A stretch of DNA of 40,000 bases, from assembly GCA_963575745.1 (NCBI GenBank), contig CAUYUJ010020186.1:52501-92500 (forward strand), read 5' to 3'. The DNA is from Prorocentrum cordatum. Its lineage: Eukaryota > Sar > Dinophyceae > Prorocentrales > Prorocentraceae. The translations under genes and the position numbers were made by a program. The notes below the pieces were generated by a model that worked only from the letters and a program-made list of their open reading frames with translations, was not told the DNA's origin and searched no databases. Positions 30,625 through 39,420 of this stretch are shown one piece after another. How positions within the stretch are numbered: position 1 is the stretch's first letter; each line of letters begins with the position of its first letter.

Positions 30625-33334
30625 GGCGCGGCCGCTGGCGAGTACCCCTTTTCCGCTCAGCCGCGCGCGCCCACGTGGCGGCGCGCGCCAAGGCCGGGCA
30701 CGTTTTTTAATATGACCCCGCAGACGGTGCGGGTGCTTTCCGCTTCTTCTCTCCTCGGCCCCTGGCGCCCGCGTCGCGGCATGCCCGTAGGTCACGAGAG
30801 CCGTTTACAGGGGCGTCCCCCGCCCCGCGCGAAACCCGCCCAGCATTCTGTCGGTCTGACATGTGCTATCGCAGCCCGTCCATTGAGCCGTATCAACGTC
30901 GCTCTCAGCAGCAAAACATTCCCGTCCTCCGCGAGCCTCGCGAGCCTCCCCCTGGGGCCTCGCCGCGTACGCCCCGCTTCGCTTTCGCCCGTCAACGCAT
31001 GTTTCATGGCGTCCAACGCCGAAGGCGGACTTTGAGGCCTCCCCCGCATCGCCAAAGCTCCCTTCCTCCGTCCCCATCTGCTCTGACGCTTTTCCCGTGG
31101 CTTCGTCACTTTCGGGAATTCCCCGGGAATCTCTGCCGCCATTGCCACAGACGTGAAGCCTCGCTTCCGGAGTCCCAGAAGCTCCCGAAAAGCCCCATGG
31201 AACCACGTGAGCCCCAGCAGGGCCCACCGCAGAACCCAGTGTGCCCCCGCTGGAGCCCATGGCATGCTTCGGGAGCCCCCCAAGGCATTCACCCCACCAA
31301 GCAGCAGAATCGCCCCAAATCCAAGGTTCGCAGCCGATTTCCCGGAAAAAACGTTGTGAACCCGGGATTCCAATCTTTTTTCTCTGCATCGCGGCCCACG
31401 CCGCTCTCCTTATCAAATTGCCCTTCCGCTTTTCCCAAGCCATACCTTCAGATAAAGCCGCGTCATGCAAAGCTGTCCCCGGGACCCCGACCATTTGTTC
31501 GCGCTTTCTCAAGCTTCTCCCATACCTTCGCGATCCAAAAGAGCCTCGGGACGCCTCCAGAAACGTTAATGACAGCTTCGGAAACCTCTAGGAGACCCCC
31601 CACGCCGCTTCCAAATACCATTTCCAATTTTTTCACGATCCGAATTAATGATGTTTGCCTTCTCGCTTTGTTACTTATGCTGATGCTTGAAGACCGCCCC
31701 GAAGTAGCCTCCGGGGGGCCCGATGCGCTTCCAAAAATCTCCGAAACAGCACCAAGGGGAAGTTGAACAGGCCCCCACAAGGCCCCCCACGCGTCCCCCC
31801 AGGTCTCCACGAAACCCCACCGGGCCCCCACGACGCCCCCAGTAGTTTCAAAAAGACCGCCAATGATCCCCAGGGGTCCCAAAAGGTCCCCCCTTTCTAC
31901 GTGGTTCGTACTGTCTTAGCCTTCGCGCATTGCCAGCTTCGGACACCCCATCAGGTCGCCAGGGCCTCCCCTGACGACCCCCAAACCCGTCCAAGAGGAC
32001 CTAGACAAATACCCAAAACGACACACGAGGCTCCGAAAGGACCCCTGGGACCGCCACGCGGCCCCACAAATGCGTTCCTCCTCCTCTTCCTCCTCCCCGC
32101 CCCCGTCCGCCACACTCGACTTCGTCACCCATCGCCCTCCTTCCCCTTGCTGCATCGCCTGGCTTCGCCGGCAAGTCTCCCGTTCCATGTGGATTTTCTG
32201 GTCTCGGTGCCGCGCGTGTCGGTGGCTCCGCGCACACCCGGCTTTGCTCCGCACCTAATCCCATGGAGAGTGTTCCAGACAGAGCTTCGTATTCGAGGAC
32301 TTCCAAAGTTGTCTTCTCGCCCTCGGCGGAGGCTGGCAAAAGGCCCGCGGAAGCTGGCGGATGTAAGCGGCTATCGCTGTGGCCAGCGCATGCCAGCGGA
32401 CGCTGGGTTGAACCCCCCGAAAGCCAGTTGGGCTTTCCAAGAGAGGTCGACGCTGACCACCGTAACGTCCTGGGGCTTGCATAGCGGAGTGCATAATCGA
32501 CGATCGGTGTGCACGCATCGATCCATGGGCCCCTCGAGGTCTGCACGCCTCGCCCAGAACAGGCTGCCTGGCGCTCGCAATGAACCCCCACTCGCCCGAG
32601 GACCGCCCATACACAGTCACCAGACGGCCTCAATATGGCCCAAACCATTCCGCACCCCAATTAACAATGAACGTGTAGAGAGGGCCCCCTCGCGGCACAA
32701 ACATCTCAACGGTCGCGCGAACCAACCTCTCCATGCATGGCCGCCCCATGTGGTGATGTGCGCATCGTTGCGATGCATGTCGTTTGCAATGGCTCGCGTC
32801 GAATTGCAGTGCGTTGCATTGTCGTCGCGTTACAGGTCAACGCCAATAGTTCACATCGCGCTTCTATTGCGACCTATTGCATTCGTTTCACTACTGCGAA
32901 GGCCTTACGGCCGGTGCCGCCGACCCTGAAAGGGAACGACGACGGCGGCGGCGACGACGACGACGCTAACGTGGATCAGAGTCCTCAGAACTGCTTCTCG
33001 GGGTCTCTTCGGAACGCTCTCGGGGGCCTCTGGGGAGCAGTCCAGGGGCTCTTGGGAGCCTCTTGAAAGCGCTTGGGACTTCCTGAGGGCCTCTTGGGGG
33101 CCTGTTGGAACCTCTTGGGGCCATCCTGGGGCTTCTTGGGGCCCCCATGGCATCCTCTCGGGGCTGAGGGCAAATTTTCTCGGACCAGTGGCCACCGCCA
33201 CAGCCATGAGAACGGGTGGCACGTTTTTCCAGGATCGAGGCTTCGCGAAAGCCTGCAGGAATGCTTTTCCCCTCCCCTGGCAGCGAAGGTCGCCCCCAAA
33301 CGAATTCACTCCTCCCTCCTTATCCTCCTCCCCT
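30625..33334. other. ORF2-ORF3 spacer of copy 2, no gene seen
   Basis: About 2.7 kb with CCAAGA/GGCCCC-type degenerate stretches (31690-32060, and in the opposite orientation 33000-33160). A 388-codon frame crosses 31763-32929, but it is Pro/Arg-rich with no domain. Stem-loop B3 lies inside. Near 33233 the sequence AGGCTTCGCGAAAGCCT forms a short stem-loop. Confidence 0.5.
31318..31369. repeat. Intergenic stem-loop B3 (copy 2, after ORF2), worn
   Basis: AATCCAAGGTTCGCAGCC (31318-31335) against CGTTGTGAACCCGGGATT (31352-31369), about 13 of 18 pairs, with TTTCCCGGAA in the loop. Same position relative to ORF2 as A3 in copy 1. Confidence 0.7.
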
Positions 33335-33356
33335 GGTGTAGCCACTTTGGCCCAAG
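33335..33356 (+). other. Worn spliced-leader relic before ORF3, copy 2
   Basis: GTAGCCACTTTGGCCCAAG matches DinoSL from its fourth base with two T-to-C changes (17 of 22 over the full length). It ends four bases before the ORF3 ATG at 33361 and is homologous in position to the near-perfect relic of copy 1. Confidence 0.75.
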
Positions 33357-33360
33357 CCCA

Positions 33361-35206
33361 ATGGAGGCCTTCTGGTCTTCCTTTTGGCTCGTGCGCTGCA
33401 CGCGCCAACTCGTGCGCGACAGCCTTTTCAAAGGCACTTTATCGAAATGCCACCTTCCGCCATTTTGGCGCGACCTGCAGCCGAGCAATGAACTCGTGCC
33501 AGGCACGGACGTGCACATGGCAACGCTGAGCCCAGCAGAGTTGAAGGCATTCGTTCTTGGTCTGCATCTCTTCCTGTTCCTCCTCTTCCTCCTCCTCGTC
33601 CTTTCCCCCCTCGCTCCTCATATTCCTTATTTTCCCCCTCCCTTTCCTCCCTTCCACATGCCCTTCACGAGGCCCTTTTTCCGGCCATCAACGACTGGCG
33701 GTCGGCGTCCGTGTCGTGGGACGACTGGGCTTCGTACAACGACGCCGCCGGAGACGAGACGTCGGGGCAACCGGACATCTTCGTCAAAACCATAGAACAC
33801 GAAAAGGTGCGCTTGGAGATGGCTGACAAGACGTCGAGAGCAATCACGACCATTCTGGGCCGGGCCCCGTACCAGGCACGCGACTCCCTCGCGCTGGTTA
33901 TGGAGTTCCTCCACAGCCCAGTGGCCCTGAAGATCTTGCAGGAGAACGTCGAGGACATTGCCGCGAAAAAGGGCGTGACCTCCAAGGTGGGCGCCGTGCT
34001 CGCCGCGCACACGGGCCACCCGGCAGACTTGGTGGGAACGAGCTTCAACCCGTGGGTCCTCGCCCACTCAAGGTTGAAAAAGTTGTCTGCCCGGAAGGCC
34101 CCGGGCCTCGGAAGAATCCCCAGCCATGCGACAATGTTTTTCTATAACAGCACTTGCCTTTCGCAACGACACGGCGGATGTGTTCCACACTCGTCAGGGG
34201 CAGTTTTTCCACGCACGTGTTATTATTATTTTCCCATGCCCCAAAATTTCCTTCGCCCCCCGTTCGCCCCAGCTCGCGCGGGCCATTCTGACGCCCGCCG
34301 CAGGCTGCCTCCGAGCTCAGGAAGATCGCCGCCAATAGCCGGCGATTCCAGGAGGCGGTGAACGAGCTGGAGCACAAGGGCGGCATGGTGGACAAGCTGC
34401 TGGCGGCCCCGGCGGGCGAGCTGGCCACCGTGCTTGCAGCAAGCCCTGGCTGGCGCAGCTTCCGGGCCAAGAACTTCTTGCGCTTCCGCCAGCCGACGAG
34501 TCGGTGCAGCGACCACGGCCGGTACGCCACCACGCCAGAGGTGGTCCTCGCGGGGTCTGGGCCGCGCCGGGTGCTCTCCCAGCGCCTGGGGACCACGGCG
34601 TGGGTGCCAGGGAAACAGGTCAGGAGCGTAAAAAACACACCATTCACACGCGTTAAATTCCTCCCACCCGCCCTACGTTTAATTCTGAAGGATCTGTTCA
34701 TACAGATCACGCCTCCCCCGTACAGGGGGGAACGCGCGAATTGGCACGAACCCGGATCAGCGCCCACTGGAGAAAGAGCCCCTCGCGCAGCAATGTAGAC
34801 CCGAATAGCAGTCATATTTTTTGGTGTGTTTTTTTCTGCTCCGTCGAAGGGCCGGCGCGCCCGGAAGGTGGCCGCCCTGGAGAGCAGCACCGCCGGCGCC
34901 CTTCAGCTCTGGTCCGCCCTGCTGCGACAGTGCGCTGGCGAGCGGGCCAAGGCGCTGGCGGCGGCGCGCAAGCTGGCCACGAAGCGCCACAAGACCCCTG
35001 CGCTGGAGCGCCTGCTGAAGTGGGCGGACAAAGCGCTGCTCCCGGACTACGGGATGCAGTTCGCTTTCTGCGAGGAGAGCCAGCTGCTCTCCCGGCTCGC
35101 AGGCCCGGCCCCCCCAGACGAGGAGGCCGGCGACGAGAGCGACGTGGCGGCGGGCGACGACAGCGATGCCGAGGTCGCTGCTGGGCCGGCCGCTGGTGGC
35201 GCGTAG
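33361..35206 (+). CDS. Helitron ORF3, unknown conserved protein, copy 2
   Basis: Not recognised. Four exons: 33361-33546, 33672-34097, 34304-34618 and 34850-35206 (62, 142, 105 and 119 codons including the stop), all joined in phase 0, giving 427 aa. Shared with copy 1: FWSSFWLVRC, DVHMATL, HEKVRLE, EFLHSP, GHPADLVGTSFNPW, ELRKIAANSR, EHKGGM, GWRSFRAKN, VVLAGSGPRRVLSQRLGTT, QFAFCEESQLLSRL and an acidic tail ending AGGA. Exons 2 to 4 have the same combined extent as exon 2 of copy 1, so two introns are present here and absent there. The frame is intact even though Rep-helicase in the same element is broken. Possible roles are open; the resemblance of GWRSF...GSGPRR to DNA base-modification helical domains is speculative. 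Confidence 0.75.
33547..33671 (+). other. Inferred GC-AG intron 1 of ORF3, copy 2
   Basis: TTGAAG|GCATTC ... CACGAG|GCCCTT, 125 bp, phase 0. Same position as the GA-AG intron of copy 1, but the internal sequence is unrelated and pyrimidine-rich. Confidence 0.75.
34098..34303 (+). other. Inferred GC-AG intron 2 of ORF3, copy 2 only
   Basis: CGGAAG|GCCCCG ... CCGCAG|GCTGCC, 206 bp, phase 0. Copy 1 is continuous here (AAAGCCGCGCGAGAGCTC). Removing it restores alignment codon for codon. Confidence 0.75.
34619..34849 (+). other. Inferred GT-AG intron 3 of ORF3, copy 2 only
   Basis: AAACAG|GTCAGG ... TCGAAG|GGCCGG, 231 bp, phase 0. Copy 1 is continuous here (GGGAAACGCGGACGACCG). Confidence 0.75.
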
Positions 35207-35802
35207 GCCACGCGGGCCCTGGGCTGCGGCTGCCGCCCCTGCCTCTGGCCCCCCGCTCTCGGCTTTCGGGCAGAGGCCGCCCGCGGGGTTGGGCGGTTTC
35301 TGGAGCGGCGCCTCTCGGTGCGACGCGGACAAATTGCTTTGCCGCTCCCCGACGGCACCTTCATTATCCCTCTCCCTCCTCCTCTTCCTCCTCATGATCT
35401 GGCAGTCCTTGGAGCCGCAGCCCCCTGGTCTGTTTCCATATGTGATCGCAGGGCATCTCCGTTTGTCTCACCCCCATGCGCAAGTCGAGACAGCACGCCG
35501 CCCCAATGCGTGCCTTACCTTACCTTACCTCATGATATTCCTCCCTTCGCCGCGCCTCCCCAAATCGTCCTCCACTTCTTTCCCGCCCCTTCTGTCCGAC
35601 GTTTTGTATTTCCGGAGCCTCCACGGCCGCTCTCATCGCCGCTGATCGGTCCGCTGGGACATTCTCATGGAGTCCCAGTGGCGCGCGGACCAGCAGAGCG
35701 AGGGCGCGAGCAAGTAAGGTGCAGGTCCGGGAACTGGGCGCGAACCAACCGCGGTTCAAAGACCGTGGAGGGCCGCGCTAGACGCCAACGCGCGCAAGGG
35801 TT
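35207..35802. other. 3' region of copy 2, no gene seen
   Basis: Between ORF3 and the 3' terminus. CTTACCTTACCTTACC forms a short tandem repeat at 35515-35530. No stem-loop of the A/B family was found here. Confidence 0.5.
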
Positions 35803-35844
35803 GAAGGACCAAGGTGCATGGCGCGAAGCGCCAATGCAGTCTTG
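35803..35844 (+). other. Helitron copy 2 right (3') terminus with hairpin
   Basis: Identical over 42 bases to 23536-23577: hairpin TGCATGGCGC / GCGCCAATGCA, then GTCTTG and a TA tract. Confidence 0.8.
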
Positions 35845-35876
35845 TATATATATATATATATATATATATGCGCATG

Positions 35877-35909
<33 letters not shown>
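35845..35909. repeat. TA microsatellite after copy 2
   Basis: Two TA runs separated by GCGCATGTATGTG. It mirrors the TA tract between the two elements. Confidence 0.95.
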
Positions 35910-36053
35910 CCACCCAGAATGTGTCTACAGCAGGTCCGTGTCGCGTCGACCCAAACGTTGACTCCTGTCACCGCGGAGAATGTTCAGCCCTGAACGATCG
36001 ACCGTTTCCGAAACGTCGGATCTTTCAACATCGACTGATTCTGGGTTGCCGGC

Positions 36054-36073
36054 GGCGTTCAGCGTTGAACGCC
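36054..36073. repeat. Palindrome GGCGTTCA-GCGT-TGAACGCC
   Basis: Eight-base perfect arms, nearly the same as 6932-6951. At 35981-35994 the similar GTTCAGCCCTGAAC also pairs. Confidence 0.6.
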
Positions 36074-36914
36074 AGCACCGGGGTCGCCGCCGGTCGAAAC
36101 GACGCGAAACTTTCCGTATCCTGGGCAAGACCTGCTGCAGATGCGTCGGGGAGACGGAACCATCCCTTCTTGGCCGAGGCGCTAGCGCTGGCTGGAGTCG
36201 GCGATCCAACTCTTATTTGCAGCATTCGAGCTGGAATGTGTGCCAGCGTGCAAGGTTGCCACAGCCGCGGACAGCACCACCTATCTCACCAATCTCCTTA
36301 GCTCTGGCTACTGGGCCTCGCCGAGGCGCTTGCCCATGGGGCCGCAGGCTCGCCGGGCTGCGAAGGGCCGCAGCCGGCGGGGCTGAGGCCAGCCGGCCGC
36401 GCGGGCCGGCGCGCCTCCTTTGCCCTCCCCTCTCCCCCCTCCCCCGCCCCTGCGCCCCTGTCGTTTGCGTCTGTCGTCCGTCGTTCGTCGTCGTGTCGTT
36501 TCCTGTCGTTGCCACTAGGCTCCTCTTGCGCTGGTATAAAAAGAGTACGCCTGCCGCCTCGTGCCTCTGCTGTGAGAGAATGCAGCAACGGGGCTGCTGT
36601 GTGGACCTCTCCGGGGGTGCGTGCTGGCGGAGATCTCGACGCGCATCCAGCCGCGGCGACGAGGGAAGCGCAGCGGCATCGGTACCATGCCCTCCTCTGT
36701 GTTTACGCCACTGTCTCTTCCTTCGGTGCCCTGGCGGCGGGGGCCGCCCGCCCGTGCGCGGCAACCACCGCCCCCCCCGCACCACGGCGGGCGCCGGCCT
36801 GCGGAAGAGGCCCTTGCCCTCGGCGTTCACGATGGCGGGCAGGCCCATCCCCCTGTCCCGCCGCCGCGCGCTCGTCGCGTCAGCGCGGTCGTGGGCAGAA
36901 AGTGGGAAGAAAGA

Positions 36915-36975
36915 CTCCTCCTCCTCCTCCACCTCCTTCTTCTCTTTCTCCTCCTCCTCCTCCTCCGCCTCCTCT
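36915..36975. repeat. TCC/CTC microsatellite
   Basis: Short CTC/TCC tract with TTCT interruptions. Confidence 0.85.
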
Positions 36976-37580
36976 GGTGCCTCATCCGTGTGCGCTCGGG
37001 CCCTACTGTTCTTTCCCACGATTGCATCGGCTCGAACCCTGTACTGCGAGCCTTGGCGCAAGAGTCCCGACGCCAACGCCTGTTCTTGAAGGGCACCCCT
37101 GATGGGGCCACCCTTCTCTGCTACATGACGTGTGGCTCTCTCAGCGAAAGGGTGAGGCTAGGAGGCCTCGCCAATGTTTGCTAACGTGGGCCCACGTCCG
37201 CTCACCTTCGAACTCGCCTCAGCCGCATCCGCCGCCGGCCCCATCCTAACCGCAGGCGTGGGACTCTCCCGCTTGACGGGCTGGTGCCGCTTGCTGATTT
37301 CACTGATGCCTTGGACGGCGGTGTGTCCCAGGCTTCGACGGGGAGTGTGGGGATCTGGCCACTGGGTGTCCTGCCCCCGCTGAGCGTGGTGCAGGGACCC
37401 TGGTGGTCTCCTCCCCTCTCCCGCGCCTTAGCTTCCTGTGTTGTGATGTGTCTCATCTACTCGAATCTAATATAACCTAATCAAATCGGATGTAATCTTA
37501 TAAACTACGTAGCCCCCCACGGATGCGGATAAGAGTGAATGGGCGGTGGGGACGTCGGCAGTTTGCGTGACTCTGGAGAA

Positions 37581-37636
37581 GCCCGCCGCAGGCGCCAAAG
37601 TCGCACATTTTGTACAACGAGCCCGCCGCAGGCGCC
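37581..37636 (-). repeat. Two inverted GGCGCCTGCGGCGGGC modules
   Basis: GCCCGCCGCAGGCGCC at 37581-37596 and 37621-37636 is the reverse complement of the modules at 38237-38760. The core CGCC-GCA-GGCG is itself a small palindrome. Confidence 0.85.
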
Positions 37637-37668
37637 AATTTTTTCGTTAAACCAATGTGGGTTTGTCG

Positions 37669-37735
37669 CGGGGTGGGTCGCGGGTGGGTCGCAAATGGGT
37701 CGCGGGTGGGTCGCTGTTGGGTGGCGGGTGGGAAA
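37669..37735 (+). repeat. GGGTCGCGGGT minisatellite, short array
   Basis: About six degenerate copies of an 11-12 base GGGTCGCGGGTG unit with G on the plus strand. Confidence 0.85.
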
Positions 37736-37751
37736 TCCATCCCATAATAAT

Positions 37752-37822
37752 CATAAACGCACACAAGGAATGAATCGAGCAGGGCAGGGCTGCTTAGTAA
37801 ACGCCCAAAGCCGTTTAGTCAG
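37752..37822. repeat. Dispersed repeat with CGTTTAGT palindrome, copy B
   Basis: Matches 10217-10288 with a 1-base gap and about ten substitutions. Shared blocks are TAAACGCAC, AGTAAACGCCCA and GCCGTTTAGT. The second palindrome is damaged here (GTTTAGTCAG). Confidence 0.75.
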
Positions 37823-37920
37823 ATCGAGGGGGCTGAATGGAACGGTCATTCACTGTCCCTGGAAGCGTGGCTGATGTTGTGGGATTCCGCGATGCTGATT
37901 CTTGTTGTTTTTGTTAATGT

Positions 37921-38226
37921 TTGTTGTTGTTTGCTGTTGTCGTCGTCCCACCCTCGACCCGCCCCGCGACCCACCCGCGACCCACCCACCGCGACCCACC
38001 CGCGACCCACCCCGCGACCCACCCGCGACCCGCCCCGCGACCCACCCGCGACCCACCGCGACCCCATTTGCGACCCACCCCGTGACCCGCCCGACCCACC
38101 CCGCCCGACCCACCCGCGACCCACCGCGCGACCCACCCGCGACCCCCGCGACCCACCCGCGACCCACCCGACGACCCACCCGACGCGACCCACCGCGACC
38201 CACCCGCGACCACCCCGCGACCCACC
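37921..38226 (-). repeat. CCCGCGACCCA minisatellite, left arm of a foldback
   Basis: Same unit as the GGGTCGC arrays but on the opposite strand. It is led by a GTTGTTGTTTGCTGTTGTCG segment whose reverse complement follows the array at 39385-39420. Together they make terminal inverted repeats about 1.5 kb apart. Confidence 0.85.
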
Positions 38227-38236
38227 CAAAATTTTC

Positions 38237-38775
38237 GGCGCCTGCGGCGGGTTTCTTTTGCATTCGTTCCAGGTGGAGAACCTGCGACCCACCCGCGACC
38301 CAAACCGCGCCCGCACCCGCGACCCACCCCGCGACCCACCCAAAATGTTCGTCGCCTGCGGCGGGCTTCTTTTGCATTTGCTCCAGGTGGAGAGCCTGCG
38401 ACCCGCCCGCGACCCAAACCGCGTTCAGTGTATAAATCAAAAATTTCGGCGCCTGCGGCGGGCTGTTTTTGAATCCCTTCCCGGTGGAGGTGGAGACCCT
38501 GCGACCCACCCGCGACCCAAACTACGTGCCCTGAACAAGCCAAAACTTCGGCGCCTGCGGCGGGTTTCCTTTGCATTCGTTCCAGGTGGAGAACCTGCGA
38601 CCCGAACCGCGTCCAGTGTACGAATCAAAATGTTCGGCGCCTGCGGCGAACTGTTTTTGAATCCCGTCCAGGTGGAGGTGGAGAGCCAGCCACCCACCCG
38701 CGACCCAAGCTACGTTCACTGAACAAGCCAAAACTTCGGCGCCTGCGGCGGGTTTCTTGTGCATTCGTTCCAAAC
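38237..38775 (+). repeat. Six GGCGCCTGCGGCG modules, alternating subtypes
   Basis: Modules start near 38237, 38352, 38448, 38550, 38636 and 38738. Two subtypes, one with TTTGCATTCGTTCCAGGTGG and one with GTTTTTGAATCCC, alternate from 38352 on, giving a 188-bp higher-order period (38448 to 38636, 38550 to 38738). Short CCCGCGACC stretches join them. Confidence 0.85.
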
Positions 38776-38776
38776 G

Positions 38777-38853
38777 GAAGAGGAGAAGGAGGAGGAGGAG
38801 GAGGAAAAGGAGGAAGAGGAGAAGGAGGAGGTGGAGGAGGAAAAGGAGGAAGA

Positions 38854-38884
<31 letters not shown>

Positions 38885-39005
38885 GAGGCGGACGACGACG
38901 AGGACGACGATGAAGACGAAGACGCGGACGAGGAAGAGAAGGAGGAGGAGGAGGAGGAGCAGGAGGAGGAGGGGGAGGAGAAAGGGGAGGAGGAGGAGGA
39001 GGAGG
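38777..39005. repeat. GAG/GGA purine microsatellite
   Basis: GAG repeats with GAC and AAG variants. Only a compositional poly-Glu frame. Confidence 0.9.
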
Positions 39006-39150
39006 GCGTCATCGACAGGGAAGGTGGGGGCCACGAGGTCCGCAAGCTCGACGCCCGCGTCGCCCGCGCCTGCCCCCTCACTCTTATCCGCAATTGCGGG
39101 GTGCTACGTAAACGTCAATTTTCGGGCCCGGGTGTTTTTTCCTCTTTTGA

Positions 39151-39420
39151 GGGTGGGTCGCGGGGTGGGTCGCGGGTGGGTCGCGAAGTGGGTCGCGGGT
39201 GGGTCGCGGATGGGTCGCGGATGGGTCGCGGGGTGGGTCGCGGGTGGGTCGCGGGGTGGATCGCGGGTGGGTCGCGGGTGGGTCGCGGGGCGGGTCGGGG
39301 TGGGTCGCGGTTTGGTCGCGGGTGGGTCGGGGGGTGGGTCGCGGGGTGGGTCGCGGGTTGGGTCGCGGGTTGGGTCGCGGGTGGGTCGCGGGTGGGACGG
39401 CGACAACAAGCAACAACAAC
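39151..39420 (+). repeat. GGGTCGCGGGT minisatellite, right arm of the foldback
   Basis: About 22 degenerate units, followed by ACGGCGACAACAAGCAACAA, the inverted counterpart of the sequence before 37950. Confidence 0.88.

Larger units (their letters stand above)
23636..35844 (+). mobile_element. Helitron-like transposon, copy 2 (12.2 kb)
   Basis: The left end is TCCTCTTCCTATATTTTTAC after the TA run; the right end is identical to that of copy 1 and again followed by TA repeats. It carries Rep-helicase (one 5-bp deletion), ORF2 (open, one intron) and ORF3 (open, three introns), all on the plus strand, with B-type stem-loops between them. It is more intact than copy 1; only Rep-helicase is broken. 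The extra length lies mostly in the ORF2-ORF3 spacer and the added ORF3 introns. Confidence 0.8.
35910..37576. other. Right flank, no recognisable gene
   Basis: Begins CACCCAGAATG after the TA run. Contains the GGCGTTCA-GCGT-TGAACGCC palindrome (36054-36073) and a TCC tract (36915-36975). TATAAAAAG at about 36535 is not taken as a promoter. The open frames are Arg/Pro/Ser-rich with no domain. Confidence 0.45.

Noticed and set aside
13141-31369. Repeated stem-loops as a CRISPR array or tRNA genes
   Set aside because: Only a few copies, kilobases apart, with no regular spacers and no tRNA cloverleaf.
31763-32929. 388-codon plus-strand open frame
   Set aside because: Lies in the ORF2-ORF3 spacer, Pro/Arg-rich, with no counterpart in copy 1.
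33463-33476. CCATTTTGGC inside ORF3 exon 1 of copy 2, a leader-like 10-mer
   Set aside because: Coding sequence aligned with a non-leader-like stretch in copy 1; chance match.
36533-36545. TATAAAAAG as a TATA box
   Set aside because: No gene follows, and dinoflagellate promoters usually lack TATA boxes.
37846-38722. Gly/Val/Trp/Arg and Pro/Thr/Asp frames of over 200 codons
   Set aside because: Readings of the GGGTCGC minisatellite on each strand.
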